A stretch of DNA of 64,000 bases from Cinnamomum chago (GCA_038049695.1 CP142451.1:129662001-129726000); one strand, 5' to 3'. Numbered from the stretch's first letter, positions 1 through 11,801 are shown. Notes: generated by a model not told the origin, from the letters alone. Made by a program: numbers and translations.

Positions 1-464
1 TAAAAAACTCTACCTGGCGCTGCTGGCTATCTGTCTGTCTGGCTATCTATCGATCTCGCTCTCATCCACACCATTGACCGTCATCATACCTGATACCACT
101 AAGTAGAGGGCCAGAGGACAGAGACAACGAGCGGAGAGAGAGAGTTGTCCAGATACAGGTGCCTCTTGTTGTTGTGGGACTTGTGGTTGGGACTTGGGAG
201 GCCTAATTCCTAATTCCTATCTCCTATCTCCTATCTCCTATCTCCTAATTCCTTCCTTCTCAGGGTCTTCCTTTGGTTGGTGCCGGTGCCAGTGCCAGTG
301 CCGCTGCCAGTGGTCTCTATCCGGAGAGGCGGCCGGGCCGGGCCGGGGAGTCTTTTGCTTTGGGAATTCCGAGGATTTGATTTATTAAGTGGAATAGTCC
401 TGTTGCCCTCCCTTCCTAATTTATATGCTTTGCTGATTAAAATTCTCATATGATGATAATATCC
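1..464. other. Left-edge non-coding DNA with a short CTATCTC-type repeat
   Basis: No coding signal is recognised here. Around 206-252 there is a simple repeat built from CTATCTC and CTAATTC units, followed by a small run of alternating CCGGTGCC/CAGTGCC units near 281-312 and a GC-rich patch at 330-350. The short reading frames on both strands come from these repeats and are not credible genes. Confidence 0.5.
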
Positions 465-1670
465 TAATCTAAGCCCCTAACAAATGATAATAATTGTCCA
501 ATCTAGTTATTAGACAATTTTATTCGAAAAATACCGAAATATAGTTATTTATCCCGAAGAATCTCGGCAAAAAGTGCAGCACTGATGGGTCCGTCTGTAC
601 TAAATTGGTATATTTTTTTTTTTTAAATCTATAGTAAGTGATGCTAGCATCACCGTTGGCCTCACACCGCTGCAGACCCCATCTCCACATCCTCACTTCT
701 AACCACCACACCTCTCAAGCTCTTTCTATCTATTCAATTTCAATCAACCAAACAATGGGGTTTCTAAAGCTCCTCCTCCCATGCATTTACAAGACCAACC
801 CATGCCTATTCTTAAAGCTCTTTCCTCTTCTTCACCTCTTCCTTCCTCCCTCTCATAGCTGCTCCAGTAGCACTTGAGCTTAGAGAAAATGGAGATTTCT
901 TTTCAAACGTCGATCTCTCTCTCCTTCTCTCGATTCCCCACTCCTCTTCCCTCACAAATCCAAACCCCAACAACAACAGCTGCAACAATACCCACCACCT
1001 CCTCTTCTTCTTCACAGCCCAAATCCTTAAATCTCAACGGGCAATCTCCACCATCAATTCACCATCAAACGGTCGGGACTGCTCTCTGCAATCGACCATG
1101 CCATTGAGGAAGAAGAGGAGTTCAGGAAGGCGAGAGCAGAGGTGAACAGGAAAGGCATTGACACTCGAGGATATGTCATCGAAGGCTTCTCCATCGATGG
1201 CCACGAGACCTGTGTCGTCATTCCAACCCTCAATTCCATCTTTGATATTGGCCGATGCCCCTACAAAGCCGTCCATTTGGACTTCCTCTTCATCACCCGA
1301 CCCATGCCTTCGCAGTACCGCAACGGTCCACTTTTCAGTGGAACCATATATCTGGACCTAATCTGGTACGGCTCCTTCAAGCCCTCCTAGCGAGCCATCG
1401 TCACCGGCTTCCATGATTGCAAATGAGGGGAGGTTCGCGTACATCTAGGTAGGTAACTAGTAAAGAGACAATAGCTTCACTCAATATTTCTTTGAGTGAC
1501 GCTATTGTCAGTAGGAATAAAAATAAATAAAAGAAAATGTAGCAGGAAGACCCCATTAGTGCTGCACATTTGGTCAGGATCATTCGAGATAAATGGTTAT
1601 ATTTCGGGATTTTACCTGTAAAATCCTATAATTATTAATAAGATTATAAGAAATAAGGATTAGAAACCAT
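465..1670. mobile_element. Pack-MULE-like element carrying a tRNase Z fragment
   Basis: Two stretches read as inverted copies of each other: 531-592 (starting ATACCGAAATATA, ending ACTGATGGG) and 1551-1611 read on the minus strand (starting ATCCCGAAATATA, ending ACTAATGGG). By eye they match at roughly four bases in five, and a weaker match appears to continue outward to about 465 and 1670. Between them lies a piece of a cellular gene, a tRNase Z 5' part. Long diverged terminal inverted repeats around a captured gene fragment are the hallmark of Pack-MULEs (non-autonomous Mutator-like elements). I could not identify the 9-bp target duplication, so the outer borders are approximate and the class is an inference. 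Confidence 0.5.
888..1305 (+). pseudogene. tRNase Z (ELAC/TRZ2-like) N-terminal fragment, frameshifted
   Basis: An ATG at 888 opens a Ser/Thr/Pro-rich leader resembling a plastid transit peptide. From about 1071 a different frame encodes a segment I recognise from plant short-form tRNase Z, the enzyme that cuts 3' trailers from precursor tRNAs: an EEEEFRKARAEVNRKGI stretch, then IEGFSIDGHETCVV, IFDIGRCP and DFLFIT. In the family, FLFIT is directly followed by the zinc-binding HxHxDH motif. Here it is followed by unrelated residues (RPMPSQYRN), so the catalytic site is missing. The leader and the conserved segment are in different frames (888 is frame 0 mod 3, the conserved part frame 2), so it cannot make the normal protein. 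It lies between inverted repeats, which suggests capture by a transposon. An alternative is a decayed retained copy of the gene's first exon. Confidence 0.6.
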
Positions 1671-1840
1671 CCATTGAGATGGATTTGATTAAGGATAGAT
1701 GTTATATGTTTTTTGTTAAAGAGAGTTATAAGAAGGGACGGGGGGAAGTACCTCCTCGTTTAATCTCATTTGAAATCAATGTGGTCAACATTGAAATGAA
1801 TGGTCAAAATAAATTCTTTTCATTTTGAAATCAGTTTCTT

Positions 1841-1967
1841 TATATATATATATATATATGGAGATGCTCCTGTGAGGGATAGACAAGAGCATCTATCCCC
1901 TTACTATGAGAGATGAGGTGGGGACCCTCACATTGCATCTCTCGTATGAGCATCTCCCATGTATATA
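1841..1967. mobile_element. 98-bp MITE with GGAGATGCTC inverted ends in a TA-repeat
   Basis: GGAGATGCTC at 1860-1869 is perfectly inverted as GAGCATCTCC at 1948-1957, and both ends lie in alternating TA tracts (about 1841-1858 and 1960-1970). The inside contains a second GAGCATCTAT/ATGAGAGATG pair. The small size, inverted ends and TA context fit a miniature inverted-repeat element inserted into a TA microsatellite. A related, longer copy lies near 10,010-10,280. Confidence 0.6.
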
Positions 1968-4900
1968 TATTAGCAACCCTCGCCTCCTCCCGAGCCGACT
2001 GGAGAGGGATGTCCCTTACCTAGGGTGGGCCCCACTATTTGGTCCATTCAAATGAACCACACACAGGGGACCCCCTGAATTGAATATGTCCACCAAATTT
2101 TAGCCCAATCCGATTAAAATGGACTGTTGGATCGAACGACACCCATCCTAATGGACTGCAAACCGCTGAGATTTTGTGGCCCGGATGGAAATGATAGAAA
2201 TCAATGATAGGGCTGAAACAAAAAAATAATAATAGATTGGAGGGCCCTCATGTGTCTTTCAAATCCCCCTCCATTGTCTTGTGAGATCTCTGACTTTTAA
2301 TGTGTTTATATTTAATTATGTATGATTAATGATTAATCAAACATGATTTTGATTATTGTACTAGATTAATCGCATGGTATGATGTTATTGATTTCTTAAT
2401 ATTATTAAATTTGTAAAATTACGGTGAACATTCCTCATTTTGGATACTTATTGTTTTGAAATGTCATTTGATGGAAATGAGGCATTTTCCATTGTTAAGG
2501 ACTTATTTGTAATTTTATTTTTATGAAAATTTTGTAACAATGGAGTTTTTCGATGATTTTTATTTCATTGGAAAATGAGTCAAATGGTAATCGATTTTCG
2601 CTTCTGCCTCGGTTTCATTTGAACTCGTTTGGGATGGTTTACATAGATATTTGATACATGCCAGGAAGGACTTTTATGTAAATTCTTAAAAATCCAGAGA
2701 AATCTTGAGATTTCTCCCACTCTCCAGTTGATTTCGATCTCTCTAACGCATCTCTCTCACTCATCGTCTTCCTATAGTAAGAGAGCCAGCGAGTAGCCAA
2801 CTCTCGGTTCACCCTCATTTTCGATAATTCTTTGTAGCCAACGAGAGTTCTTTGACATGCTTCATCATATACTTTTATAGTTTAATTGTGCTACTATACC
2901 TCTCCCTATAGTAATTGCAGGGAAATATGGTTTGCCTCATCATATAATTGGTAGTCGCCCGATCCCAGTTCTATAGATTATTCAATTTTTTAGAAGCAAC
3001 GGTATGAGATCCTTGTCAATGTAAATCTACATTTTTATATCATAAACCTAGATCATAGACAACGAGAGTTTTATATCAATGCTACTATACCTCTCCCTAT
3101 AGTAATTGCAAGGAATTATGGTTTGCCTCGTCATATAATTGGTAGTCGCCCGATCCCAGTTCTATAGATTATTCAATTTTTTAGAAGCAACGGTATGAGA
3201 TCCTTGTCAATGCAAATCTATATTTTTATATCATAAACCTGGATCATAGACAACATTGAGAAACAGAACTGTGATAGTTGTCTGTTTTTCAACATCATCT
3301 TATTTGGTGAAAGGTGGTATATATCGATCATCTCAATTTGGTAATACGGATAACTCATATAAAACGAACTTTGAATCTGGCATTTTAAAAAAATGGTTGA
3401 TAGTTCATAATTGGGCCTATGCAGTGAGCTATTCCACGAGCATTTAACTTCTAGTAACAAAGATATTTAATAAGGGTGCTCAAAAGGAAGTCCATACTAA
3501 TGCACGAAATTTATAAACTAACAAAATGCGATTGACAAAAAGGTAAAGAGGAAGATGTGCCACATTGATAGTGGAGGGGTACACTATCAATGAAACAAAT
3601 GCAATGTGGTGTGTCAGTAAAGTTACAATGACAATTACAAGTTCACTCCCATCAATATATGGAATGTTTAGAAGGGTTCTGGTGAGCAGTTTTATGAGAG
3701 GAACAACCTACCATACTACGAACACATGTTCAATGTAATTCGTTTCCATTGACAAATCTAGGCCATTTGACATATCAAAAATGTGGATAGAATCAGGTGC
3801 AGCAAAAGAAATGCACCCAAAAAAATGCAAGCCAAGTGAAGGTTGATAGATCCATTTTCGAAATAACTCAAACAAGTTAATAATGATTAAATGCAGTGTA
3901 CTTAAGAAATAAGACAAAAAGAAGGCTGAAGACAAAAGGCAAGGCTCAAAGGCCATCTTTAGTTTAACAAAAAAGGTTGGACAGTGCGCCTGTGGCTGCT
4001 GATTCTTACGAGTATCCAAACCTTTCCCCATTAGGATATATCCAAAATTAATACTATAGAGAATGTATAAATGAACACCTTCTAATAACAGCTAAGATGA
4101 AGGCAGCATTAGCATACATAAGCTTCAGAAAAAAATTGTGTCCATATGTGCATAATTGATAAGAAATGCACGTACGATGGTAATCTATCAAATATGATAT
4201 TTTTTCAAATAGAGTGCTCCGCCAAAGAGGTCATCTATAAAGTAAGTGGATGCATAGGATTAAAGTAATAACATAACAGGTACACACAACCCACAATCAA
4301 AATCTATGACCGATAAAAGGCATCAACTGCTCACCTTTTCCCAATTAATGTAAAAGTAATAGTAGTAAGGAAATGGTTCACCATCCATTGAAAGTTCGAC
4401 CCCATAAATTGTCACGTACCGTTTGTAGTCACCAAAGCACTACAAGGAGATACATTCACCAATGCATAGGTTTTCAAATCACTGATGCAATTTGAAAACA
4501 TGCCATGACTATACTGCAATCCTATATGAACAATCCCACATAATATCTAGCCAAGTTCACCCACAAATATGTGAACATTTCACAGCGATACTGTACAAAA
4601 GAAATCTCCATTGCATGGACATGATCAATTTGCATGGCCTCTGATCACAACAATACCCATTTCAGTAGGATCTATAGCATGTAGCTCTACCTGAATGCCA
4701 TCGATTAAAAGTTCTACCCAAATTCACCTATATTTGTCATCGCTGTGTTACGTATTATTTCAATATGGGGAGTGTTATAGTATGATTTTAAAGTATTTTA
4801 ATTGAGAAGTTATATGCTTTTCCCCCAATTTATAATTCACCGTCATTTTAGTTTGCATAGGGTTTCCAATACAGAGCAACCTTCAACTGAGTCTCCTCCA

Positions 4901-5071
4901 TAACATACAATAGCCGTCTCATATTCAATTCGTCCATGGGCTAATATAAATTAAAAGGAACCCTATTTATTCACCAGGTCTTCTAGTTGACAATAGAAGT
5001 TATTTTTCTGCAAACCGTCAACGGGTTACCACAAAGTACAGGCAGAGGTAGGGGAAGAGGAGAGAACATAC
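1968..5071. other. Intergenic AT-rich DNA without a recognised gene
   Basis: Apart from the tandem duplication near 2890-3254 I see no coding feature. The longest open frame, on the minus strand at 3708-4031 (107 codons), has no recognisable domain and AT-driven composition. The region is probably decayed transposon sequence, but no ends could be found. Confidence 0.4.
2890..3254. repeat. 191-bp direct tandem duplication
   Basis: The block beginning GCTACTATACCTCTCCC at 2890 recurs at 3081. The two copies are nearly identical through ATCATAGACAAC (3254), with a handful of substitutions, so the event looks fairly recent. A shorter related phrase (AACGAGAGTT) occurs upstream near 2838 and at the copy junction, and may have mediated unequal exchange. 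Confidence 0.8.
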
Positions 5072-5192
5072 CATCGCAGTAGGAAACCTTGACCACACGA
5101 TCATCACTCGACGTTGCGCACAAGCGGAAGTCTAGGACCCCTATTTCCTTCAGTAGAACGTCCTGTACAGTGTCGTTTGTCCAAGAGGGATA
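5072..5192 (-). other. Possible isolated minus-strand exon of unknown identity
   Basis: Read on the minus strand, 5192 down to 5072 is open for 40 codons between a plausible acceptor (TTTTGCTAG) and a plausible donor (G|GTATGT). The peptide contains WTNDTVQDVLLKEIGVLDF and then DDRVVKVSYCD, a composition more protein-like than the surrounding AT-rich frames. I do not recognise the family and could not find partner exons, so this may be a gene relic or chance. Confidence 0.2.
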
Positions 5193-8100
5193 CTAGCAAA
5201 AGTGCATCCCATCGGTATGATAATGTCTCTTTGTCGGAGAATAAAGAAATTTCGCTGAGAAGAAAATTTGCTTTGGTGCCGTAACGCCCGTAAGAGGATT
5301 ACTGCTGACGCATAAAGGGACGTGCTGGGGTTTCTTTTTGTCATCTTTACCTTTTTATTGACTCTTATTTGTTTAATTCTTTGGAACGGGGTCCACGGTT
5401 TGCAACTTCTCTGTCCATATATACTTGACTTCCATATAAACAATAACTGGCCTACTCTGACTTTGAATTACTTGGATCTGTGGGGTATGGAGTAATACGG
5501 TGGGTTCCATACTTCTTGCCGGTACCTGCGCCACTTCTTTCCACAGTAGTTCCATAGTATGATATATAAACTTCATCTGCGGGCATCAATCCACTAGTTT
5601 ATAGTGCCATACTGATGGCATGGTACCATTCCATGCACCGAGTCCGAACAAGGTAAAGTCACATTTCCTTCCACTTTACATGGACTTCCCAAACTTGGTG
5701 AGGAGTACGGCTGTACGGAACATGACTTTTCCAGGGCCCGCCTTTTTTAACATATGGTATGTTACTATACTTAACTACGCTATACTAGTTAATTGCCAAA
5801 CAGGCCCTTATGTTACTTCTTTTTCTTTTTCAACTATTTATTTTGTACATCTCGTGTTTTCTGATTTGTGTGGAATGGCTAACAAAGATGACGAGGCTTG
5901 ATTTCAACTTTATGTAAAAGAAGAAAGAGAGATTCATATTCAACTTTCTTCTTATTTCTTATTGAACCATGACAGTAATTCTCTTCATCTTTTTCCTGTT
6001 GATCATTCTTCTTCTCCTTCTTATATGACTAACTCCTCTCTATTGCCTATCTTTTGGAAGTTCTCAAAGCAAGAGGTTTCTCTGGCCGGTAAAGGTCGGT
6101 TTAAAGGTAAGCAAACTATTTATTTTTATTTTGGTTTTTTTTTGTTAAATCTCTTAAAATCCTGTTAGAAATTTAGAAGATCTTCATTTGTATGAAAAGT
6201 ATTCATTTGATATATACATGATTTAGATGTGCAAAGATGATGATTTAGATGTGTAAAGACGAAAAGAAAGTAAGAGAAGTCATTTCAGGTTGAAATAGAA
6301 AATGCTCGAAATTCTAATTCTGTTTGCATGTGTCGGTGGTCAACAGACCTTGGTCATCCAATCGACCAACCACACTGCATAGACACCTCCGTTAGTCAAG
6401 AAATTTCCTGTAATTGAGGTTGATTAATTTTGTTTTTTTAAGAAGGTCGACCGTCTAGCTTAGGACGTCGACAGACCACATAGTAATTTGTGGATTTTTT
6501 TGTCTTTTTTTGTTTTTTATTTTTTACAACTAGGACTGTTTATATCATAATTTCTTTAAACCTGATCGACCGACCACCCTAAAAAAAAATTATAATAAAA
6601 TTTATAACTTTAAGTTTTAATAAAAAATATAATATTTGATTTTTTAGTGATTCTAAATCATAAAATAAACATGTTTACTCTAATTAATCATAGTCATTTC
6701 ACATTTTTGTATTTTTGCCGATATTATGATATATTTGATTTAATTTTTGAATTTATTGAAACTAATGATTTTATTAGTTAAATATGAAATTGTGAATTAT
6801 ATCTCAATTTTATTATACTCTCGTCAATCTATACCAATCATGTTTTAAGCAAACTTTGTTCATGACATCTGTATTTCTGTTATTTTCGTGTATGGATACA
6901 AGTACTATGATATTGGCACCAGTGGCAAATAAGTTGGGTTGGATTAATTAGGGTAAAGTTAGATGTGGAGCCTACCATTTGGACCTTGGCACATGACTGA
7001 TTGATTTTTTAAAAACCTTTTGCATTTTCAACAACAACGCTACCACCACACTAATCAAATTTTTATGCAAATGCTTATCAATAACTAATTAAAATAATTA
7101 GATGACAAACTAAGTAAAACGAAAACAAATCCTAATATTCATGGACTTTCAAACTATTTAATCGACGGGTCAACCGGGTTAGGCGAGCCAACCATAGCCC
7201 CATCCGTTTTTATGTGGGTTAGGAAATCCTAACCCGTGACCGACTTGTATTTCCTACGGGTCGGGTTTGACAGGTCAAAACCAGGTCGGGTTAGTGGTTT
7301 GGGTAAAATTTTGCCACATTTAGGCATTACTTAGTTCGATCCTTACGGAACTAGACGCGGTGAAGGTTAAACTATTTTGTTATGTATACTGGTTGCACCT
7401 TAGTTCTGTTCCGTTGGAGTATTTTGTACTCCAGCTGGTACCTCTGTATTATGTTACGTGGCCACCTTTTGATATGTATGGTACTCACTATTTTGTATTT
7501 TAATTATCTAGCTAATGTGGATACTGCCCTCCTATTACTCTTGCTGCTCCTATTATTTATACTACTTTATTATATTGCATCTCATACTACATGTATTCTT
7601 AGATTTATTTTGCTCACTAGTTATTCAATTATTTCAGTTTATTTACCAGTTTACTTACTTAGTTTTACTGATGCAGCATTTAACGTTACATGAAATATCA
7701 TCAATACCTTAGGAACCGAGACATTCTACGAGGCAGATACTGCGGTAGTTGAGTGGACTATTGATGAGATCGTATATACATGAGGAGTCATAGAAACGTT
7801 TCAACTTTTGTAATTATATATAATATATGTAAATTTGAAAGACAAATATGAAATACTGATGCTCTGTTAGTATATATCTGTTCATAAATAAATGTCATCA
7901 TTGTTTTATTTGCTTCCGCATGAAAAGTTTTTATAAATGTTTAGATTACTCACCCGTGATATCCCGTGGGATTTATCTTTTATTAAAGTCATTGACTAAA
8001 ATCCTATACTAGTTACGTCATGAAATTGGACCATTGAGGATACCCAATTTTAAGACGTGACATCCCTCTCCCATTTTAAACCATAGAATAATTTTGAGAG

Positions 8101-11100
8101 ATCCGTTATCTTCTATGAAGCATCCAATTGTTGTAAAGCTGAAGCTTTAAGCATTGAAGATCTTTTCATATACTATTTTTGCAGTAAATTCACCTTGAAG
8201 AGGGGTTCAAGGGGGTCGATTCAAGTCTGGCATGTCATCGGCAAGTAGGGTTTTTCATGTAAAAAGTCGTGTGACTCATTCTCATATGGTTGATTGCTTA
8301 ATTCTAGTTTAGGTTAATAACTTGGCTTAATTGGAATCTAAAAGAGAAATTGATTTGGGACCTTAGCACGTATTAAGGTTTTAATTCCTCCACATAAATT
8401 ATAAAACAAGAAATTATTCCCACAATCTTTATGCTGACTTTCACGAATTGCTTGGAAAACGTGTTATTTTTTTGATCATGCATCTCAATACAAACCATGT
8501 ATATTTAATTAGTTGCTGGCAATTAAATTATTTTATGCATCACGGAGGCTTTATTTGTTTTCACATAATTATATAAAGAGGAATTCAAAACCCCCCCAAA
8601 AAAAAGGGAGGGGGGGAGGGGGGCTGAAAGGTAAAAGATATAAGGCCCATTAAAACCTTGCTAAAAGTCGGATAAATATATATTTTTACGGTCATTTATG
8701 AATCATCACTTTTATTTATTTATCTATCGATCTTCTCTAAATTCCAGTCATTTTAGAATTGCATTTCTCACCGTGCTCGGGAATACAATTTTGTACAAAA
8801 TGAACAGGCTCTAAGTATTCACATTAGAGAGGGCACTTGATTTGGTCCTATCTAAATTTTAATTCAACTGACCGCGCAACTATGAAAACATGATTGACAG
8901 CATTGGACTTGCCTGGTGCTAACATGGAAAATGGAAAATGAGAAGGGCGATGAATAGTATACGGTGCCACTAATTAAATTTTTATCTGTAAAAGTCAATA
9001 GAATCGGAAAAACAAATGCATAGAACAAGAAGTAGCTATAAATAATCTTTACTTGTGTAAAACTAAATCCTCAAAGTCACATTCATTGTTTTATTTTTTA
9101 ACTTTTTGGCCAAGTTTAATTAGTGGTACATCACATGTGGTGACTTTTTTCCGACAGTATGGATAAAAGGAAAAAGTGAAGGTAAATATATGGAATTTGA
9201 TAATAAATGGGGTTATCAAGACGTATAGGTGACCCTAAGAAAACAACCCCCATCTTTTTATATCTATCTTATATCATTTATCACTCACAATTTTAATGAT
9301 CCTTTCATGCAAATCTAACCCATTTATTATATAAATTCCTTCCATCCTACTTGATTAAATGAGAATAAAGTGATATGTATGCCTCACCACTTGATAGATC
9401 TATATACCTTCTGTTGGTAGATGATCAGCTAGAAAATATAAGATTGCCATGATCGTCTACCCGTTACTTATCTGGACTCATGGCCATGCTATGCAGATCA
9501 ATGCAATAGGATTTGGCCATGGTCACATAAGTGAAAATTCAGAAATTCCGTGGAAGGACACCGATCATCGTGCTCCTCTAGGACACCGACTACCCACGTG
9601 GAATCTGTAATCAGTTGCTCCATCAAACTCCGCCTCGAAAACTGGAACCAGCAGCATTTCCCCCGTTTTTGAAACCCACCAAAACCATCATTTGTTTCCT
9701 GCAAAAACGCTCGTGGCATACTTGTGATTAAGTGCTCGACCATGGTTTGTTTTGTATCAAATTCGAACCAGGCGACTGCGGTAGTTGCCGCGTGAGAACT
9801 GAGGACCGACTTTATACTCTGGTCGTTGTGGGAGGCGGTTACTCGTTGGTCGTGCCAAATGCCATATATCATATATCATCGTTCGGGCGTCTCTCTAGGT
9901 GAAGCTCGGATTCCTGGTTGCTGCTGCAAATGCCCTAGCATTACTCACCTCCAATTTCCAAAACCAAACCACTCCGGATGAAATAAATAATTAAATTATA
10001 TATAAAGAGATGTTGGTATGAGAGATATTTCTTACCTTAAATAAAAGATTGTGTGGGGCCCTCACATCCATATTCAATACCGACAACTTAAGTATGAGGG
10101 CCTCCACCCATACCTCTTATATTAAGAGGATGCTTGTATAAAAGATATCTCTCACTTTAAACGAGAGATTATATGGGACCCCCACATTTATATAAAATGC
10201 AAACAACTTAAGTGTGAGGGCTCCATCCATATCTCTCATATAAGATAGGAGATATCCGTCATAGGAGCATCTCCCATATATATATATTTATTTATTTATT
10301 TTAGACGTACAATGTCGTTCATTAATTTAAAAATCTTAATCAACCACTTTGGGCGATGGTTGATGGTTGTTTCAATCGCACACAGTCAGTCTTTTTATTT
10401 TTTGGTCATAATTGTTTGTTTCGTTTCGTTTTATTTATTTATTATTTCTCCCTTTGTTCATATTACACTAGGAGGAACGACACGGAACAATCATTAATTA
10501 GAACCTTTAAGATGATATGAATTAAATTAGATCTAAGAAATAACTCATATTTAAGCTAAAAACTCCTGTTATGGACCGGTAATGAGTCAAATTGGCTGAC
10601 TAATAATGTTTAAGTCAATATTGATGTTATCCTTAAAACATGAAAAAAAATTCAAAAGATTTTCAAAATATAAGTGGCTGTCTGTAAATTTTTCTTTCAA
10701 AGATATATTACTTTAATTACAAATACACTTGCCATAAATCAATCATGTAAATAGAAAATTAAAATTAAAAATAGTTATTATCACAGACACAACTGTTTTT
10801 AACTTGACTCCCTTTATAGTTTGACATTGACCAAGACCTTAGCCGCAATTAGTTTTTATTGCAGTAAATGTACTAGAAAATCTCTCAAGTCAACCTAGTG
10901 TTTGGTAAATTCACTTTATTACTAGTAAAGTGAGGTAAATGACCATTTAAAGAAACAATAAAAAAAGAGTCAAATGAAAATGTGTTGCATTTAAAAAAAC
11001 ACGACAACTTTTTATAAAAAATAAGTTGAAAAAGTTATTTTCTCACGTCATTAAATGATAAAAAATATAATTTCTTTTTTAGAAAGTAGAAAAAACTACA

Positions 11101-11211
11101 TTCTTATTTCACTAAATGGCAAAAGGCGACCAAATTTTTATTTGATCCCGCCTTTATAATTTTCTCTCTCTTAATTAATCATTCCCCTCATTGTATATTT
11201 TTACAAAAAGT
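5193..11211. other. Intergenic DNA, transposon debris, no recognised gene
   Basis: No gene is supported. Near 6915-7318 there are inverted and direct phrases of the type GGGTTAGG/GGGTCGGGTT flanked by GTGGCAAA and TTTTGCCAC, resembling a degenerate non-autonomous DNA transposon. A G-rich low-complexity patch lies at 8590-8625, and a MITE dimer near 10,010-10,280. A 124-codon minus-strand frame at 9498-9872 matches nothing I know. Confidence 0.4.
10008..10283. mobile_element. Tandem dimer of the GAGATGCTC-type MITE
   Basis: Two related units of about 120 bp follow each other: one near 10,031 (CTTACCTTAAATAAAAGATT) and one near 10,151 (CTCACTTTAAACGAGAGATT). Each carries a GTGTGGGGCCC/ATATGGGACCC box and a CAACTTAAGTNTGAGGG box. 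The right end is GGAGCATCTCCC at 10,264-10,275 followed by a TA tract, matching the end of the element at 1860-1957. The left end near 10,008 (AGAGATGTTGGTATGAG) is diverged. Confidence 0.5.
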
Positions 11212-11338
11212 CTACTTGGACAAACTTTTTGGCCAGAATTTTGGCCAACCCATATGGTTTCCATTGAATATCATAGTGATATTCAATGGAAACCATATGG
11301 GTTGGCCAAAATTCTGGCCAAAAAGTTTGTCCAAGTAG
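11212..11338. repeat. Perfect palindrome, 62-bp arms with a 3-base centre
   Basis: Positions 11,212-11,273 and 11,277-11,338 are exact reverse complements, separated only by TAG at 11,274-11,276. Pairing stops abruptly outside. No simple-sequence bias explains it: the arms contain GGCCAGAATTTTGGCCAACC-type mixed sequence. RNA from either strand would fold into one long perfect hairpin. It lies about 470 bp upstream of the myosin start codon. It could be a MITE or foldback remnant, a recent inverted duplication or a young small-RNA hairpin locus. No target duplication was seen. Confidence 0.9.
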
Positions 11339-11674
11339 CATTACTCATATTTTTATTACAAAAATATAAGAATACGGATGAAGAGGGGTTTGCTTGTGTT
11401 ATAAGTTTACTCTCGGTTGGACTCACTCGGCCCTCTCCATTGTCAATGTGCCAGTTCGCGTGGGGGCATGCGTGCGTGCGTGCGTTTATTTATGGCGTGG
11501 CGTTGCGCCGAACTGAATGGAGTCCATCGACTTTCAGCTCCTCAGGAATACTCATCCGTAAAAGCAACTACGATCCTTCTTAATACGCAAAATAGATTTT
11601 TGAGTTCCATCTTTCTAATTTTTTACTCCATTTGTGTTGTGTGGGTTGGGGGCGGGAAGACGAGAAAACACCCA
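11339..11674 (+). promoter_or_regulatory. Probable promoter and 5' leader region of the myosin gene
   Basis: This is the stretch between the palindrome and the predicted leader intron. It is richer in GC than the flanks around 11,420-11,520 (with a GCGTGCGTGCGTGCG run near 11,470). I could not pick a TATA box or start site with confidence. The assignment rests on position only. Confidence 0.35.
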
Positions 11675-11801
11675 GTAAGTAACCCCTTTCATTTCATTTA
11701 TATTCTTTTCTAGGGTTTTTTTCTTCTTCTTCTTCTCTTCTTTTCTACTACTCCGTTATTTCTATTAGATTTTAGGGTTTTTAGATCTTAATCTCCTGCA
11801 G
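11675..11801 (+). other. Possible 5'-UTR intron of the myosin gene
   Basis: A consensus donor, CCCA|GTAAGT at 11,675, is followed by a pyrimidine-rich stretch with repeated CTT units (11,717-11,755) and an acceptor CTCCTGCAG ending at 11,801, nine bases before the start codon. Leader introns are common in plant cytoskeletal genes, but a continuous leader is equally possible without transcript data. Confidence 0.4.

Noticed and set aside
3708..4031. Minus-strand open frame of 107 codons with a hydrophobic middle
   Set aside because: Hydrophobic residues follow from T/A-rich composition; there is no homology, promoter or exon context.
6915..7318. Degenerate element with GTGGCAAA ends and GGGTCGGGTT repeats
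   Set aside because: The flanking octamers do not match and the terminal similarity is only eight bases, so it is mentioned only as possible debris.
9498..9872. Minus-strand open frame of 124 codons
   Set aside because: No domain or family is recognisable, there are no neighbouring exons, and the frame is within the length expected by chance at this scale. Not called as a gene.
11191..11583. Plus-strand open frame of 130 codons running through the palindrome
   Set aside because: Its first half translates an inverted repeat (QTFWPEFWPTHMV mirrored by an unrelated peptide), so the frame is a by-product of the palindrome.
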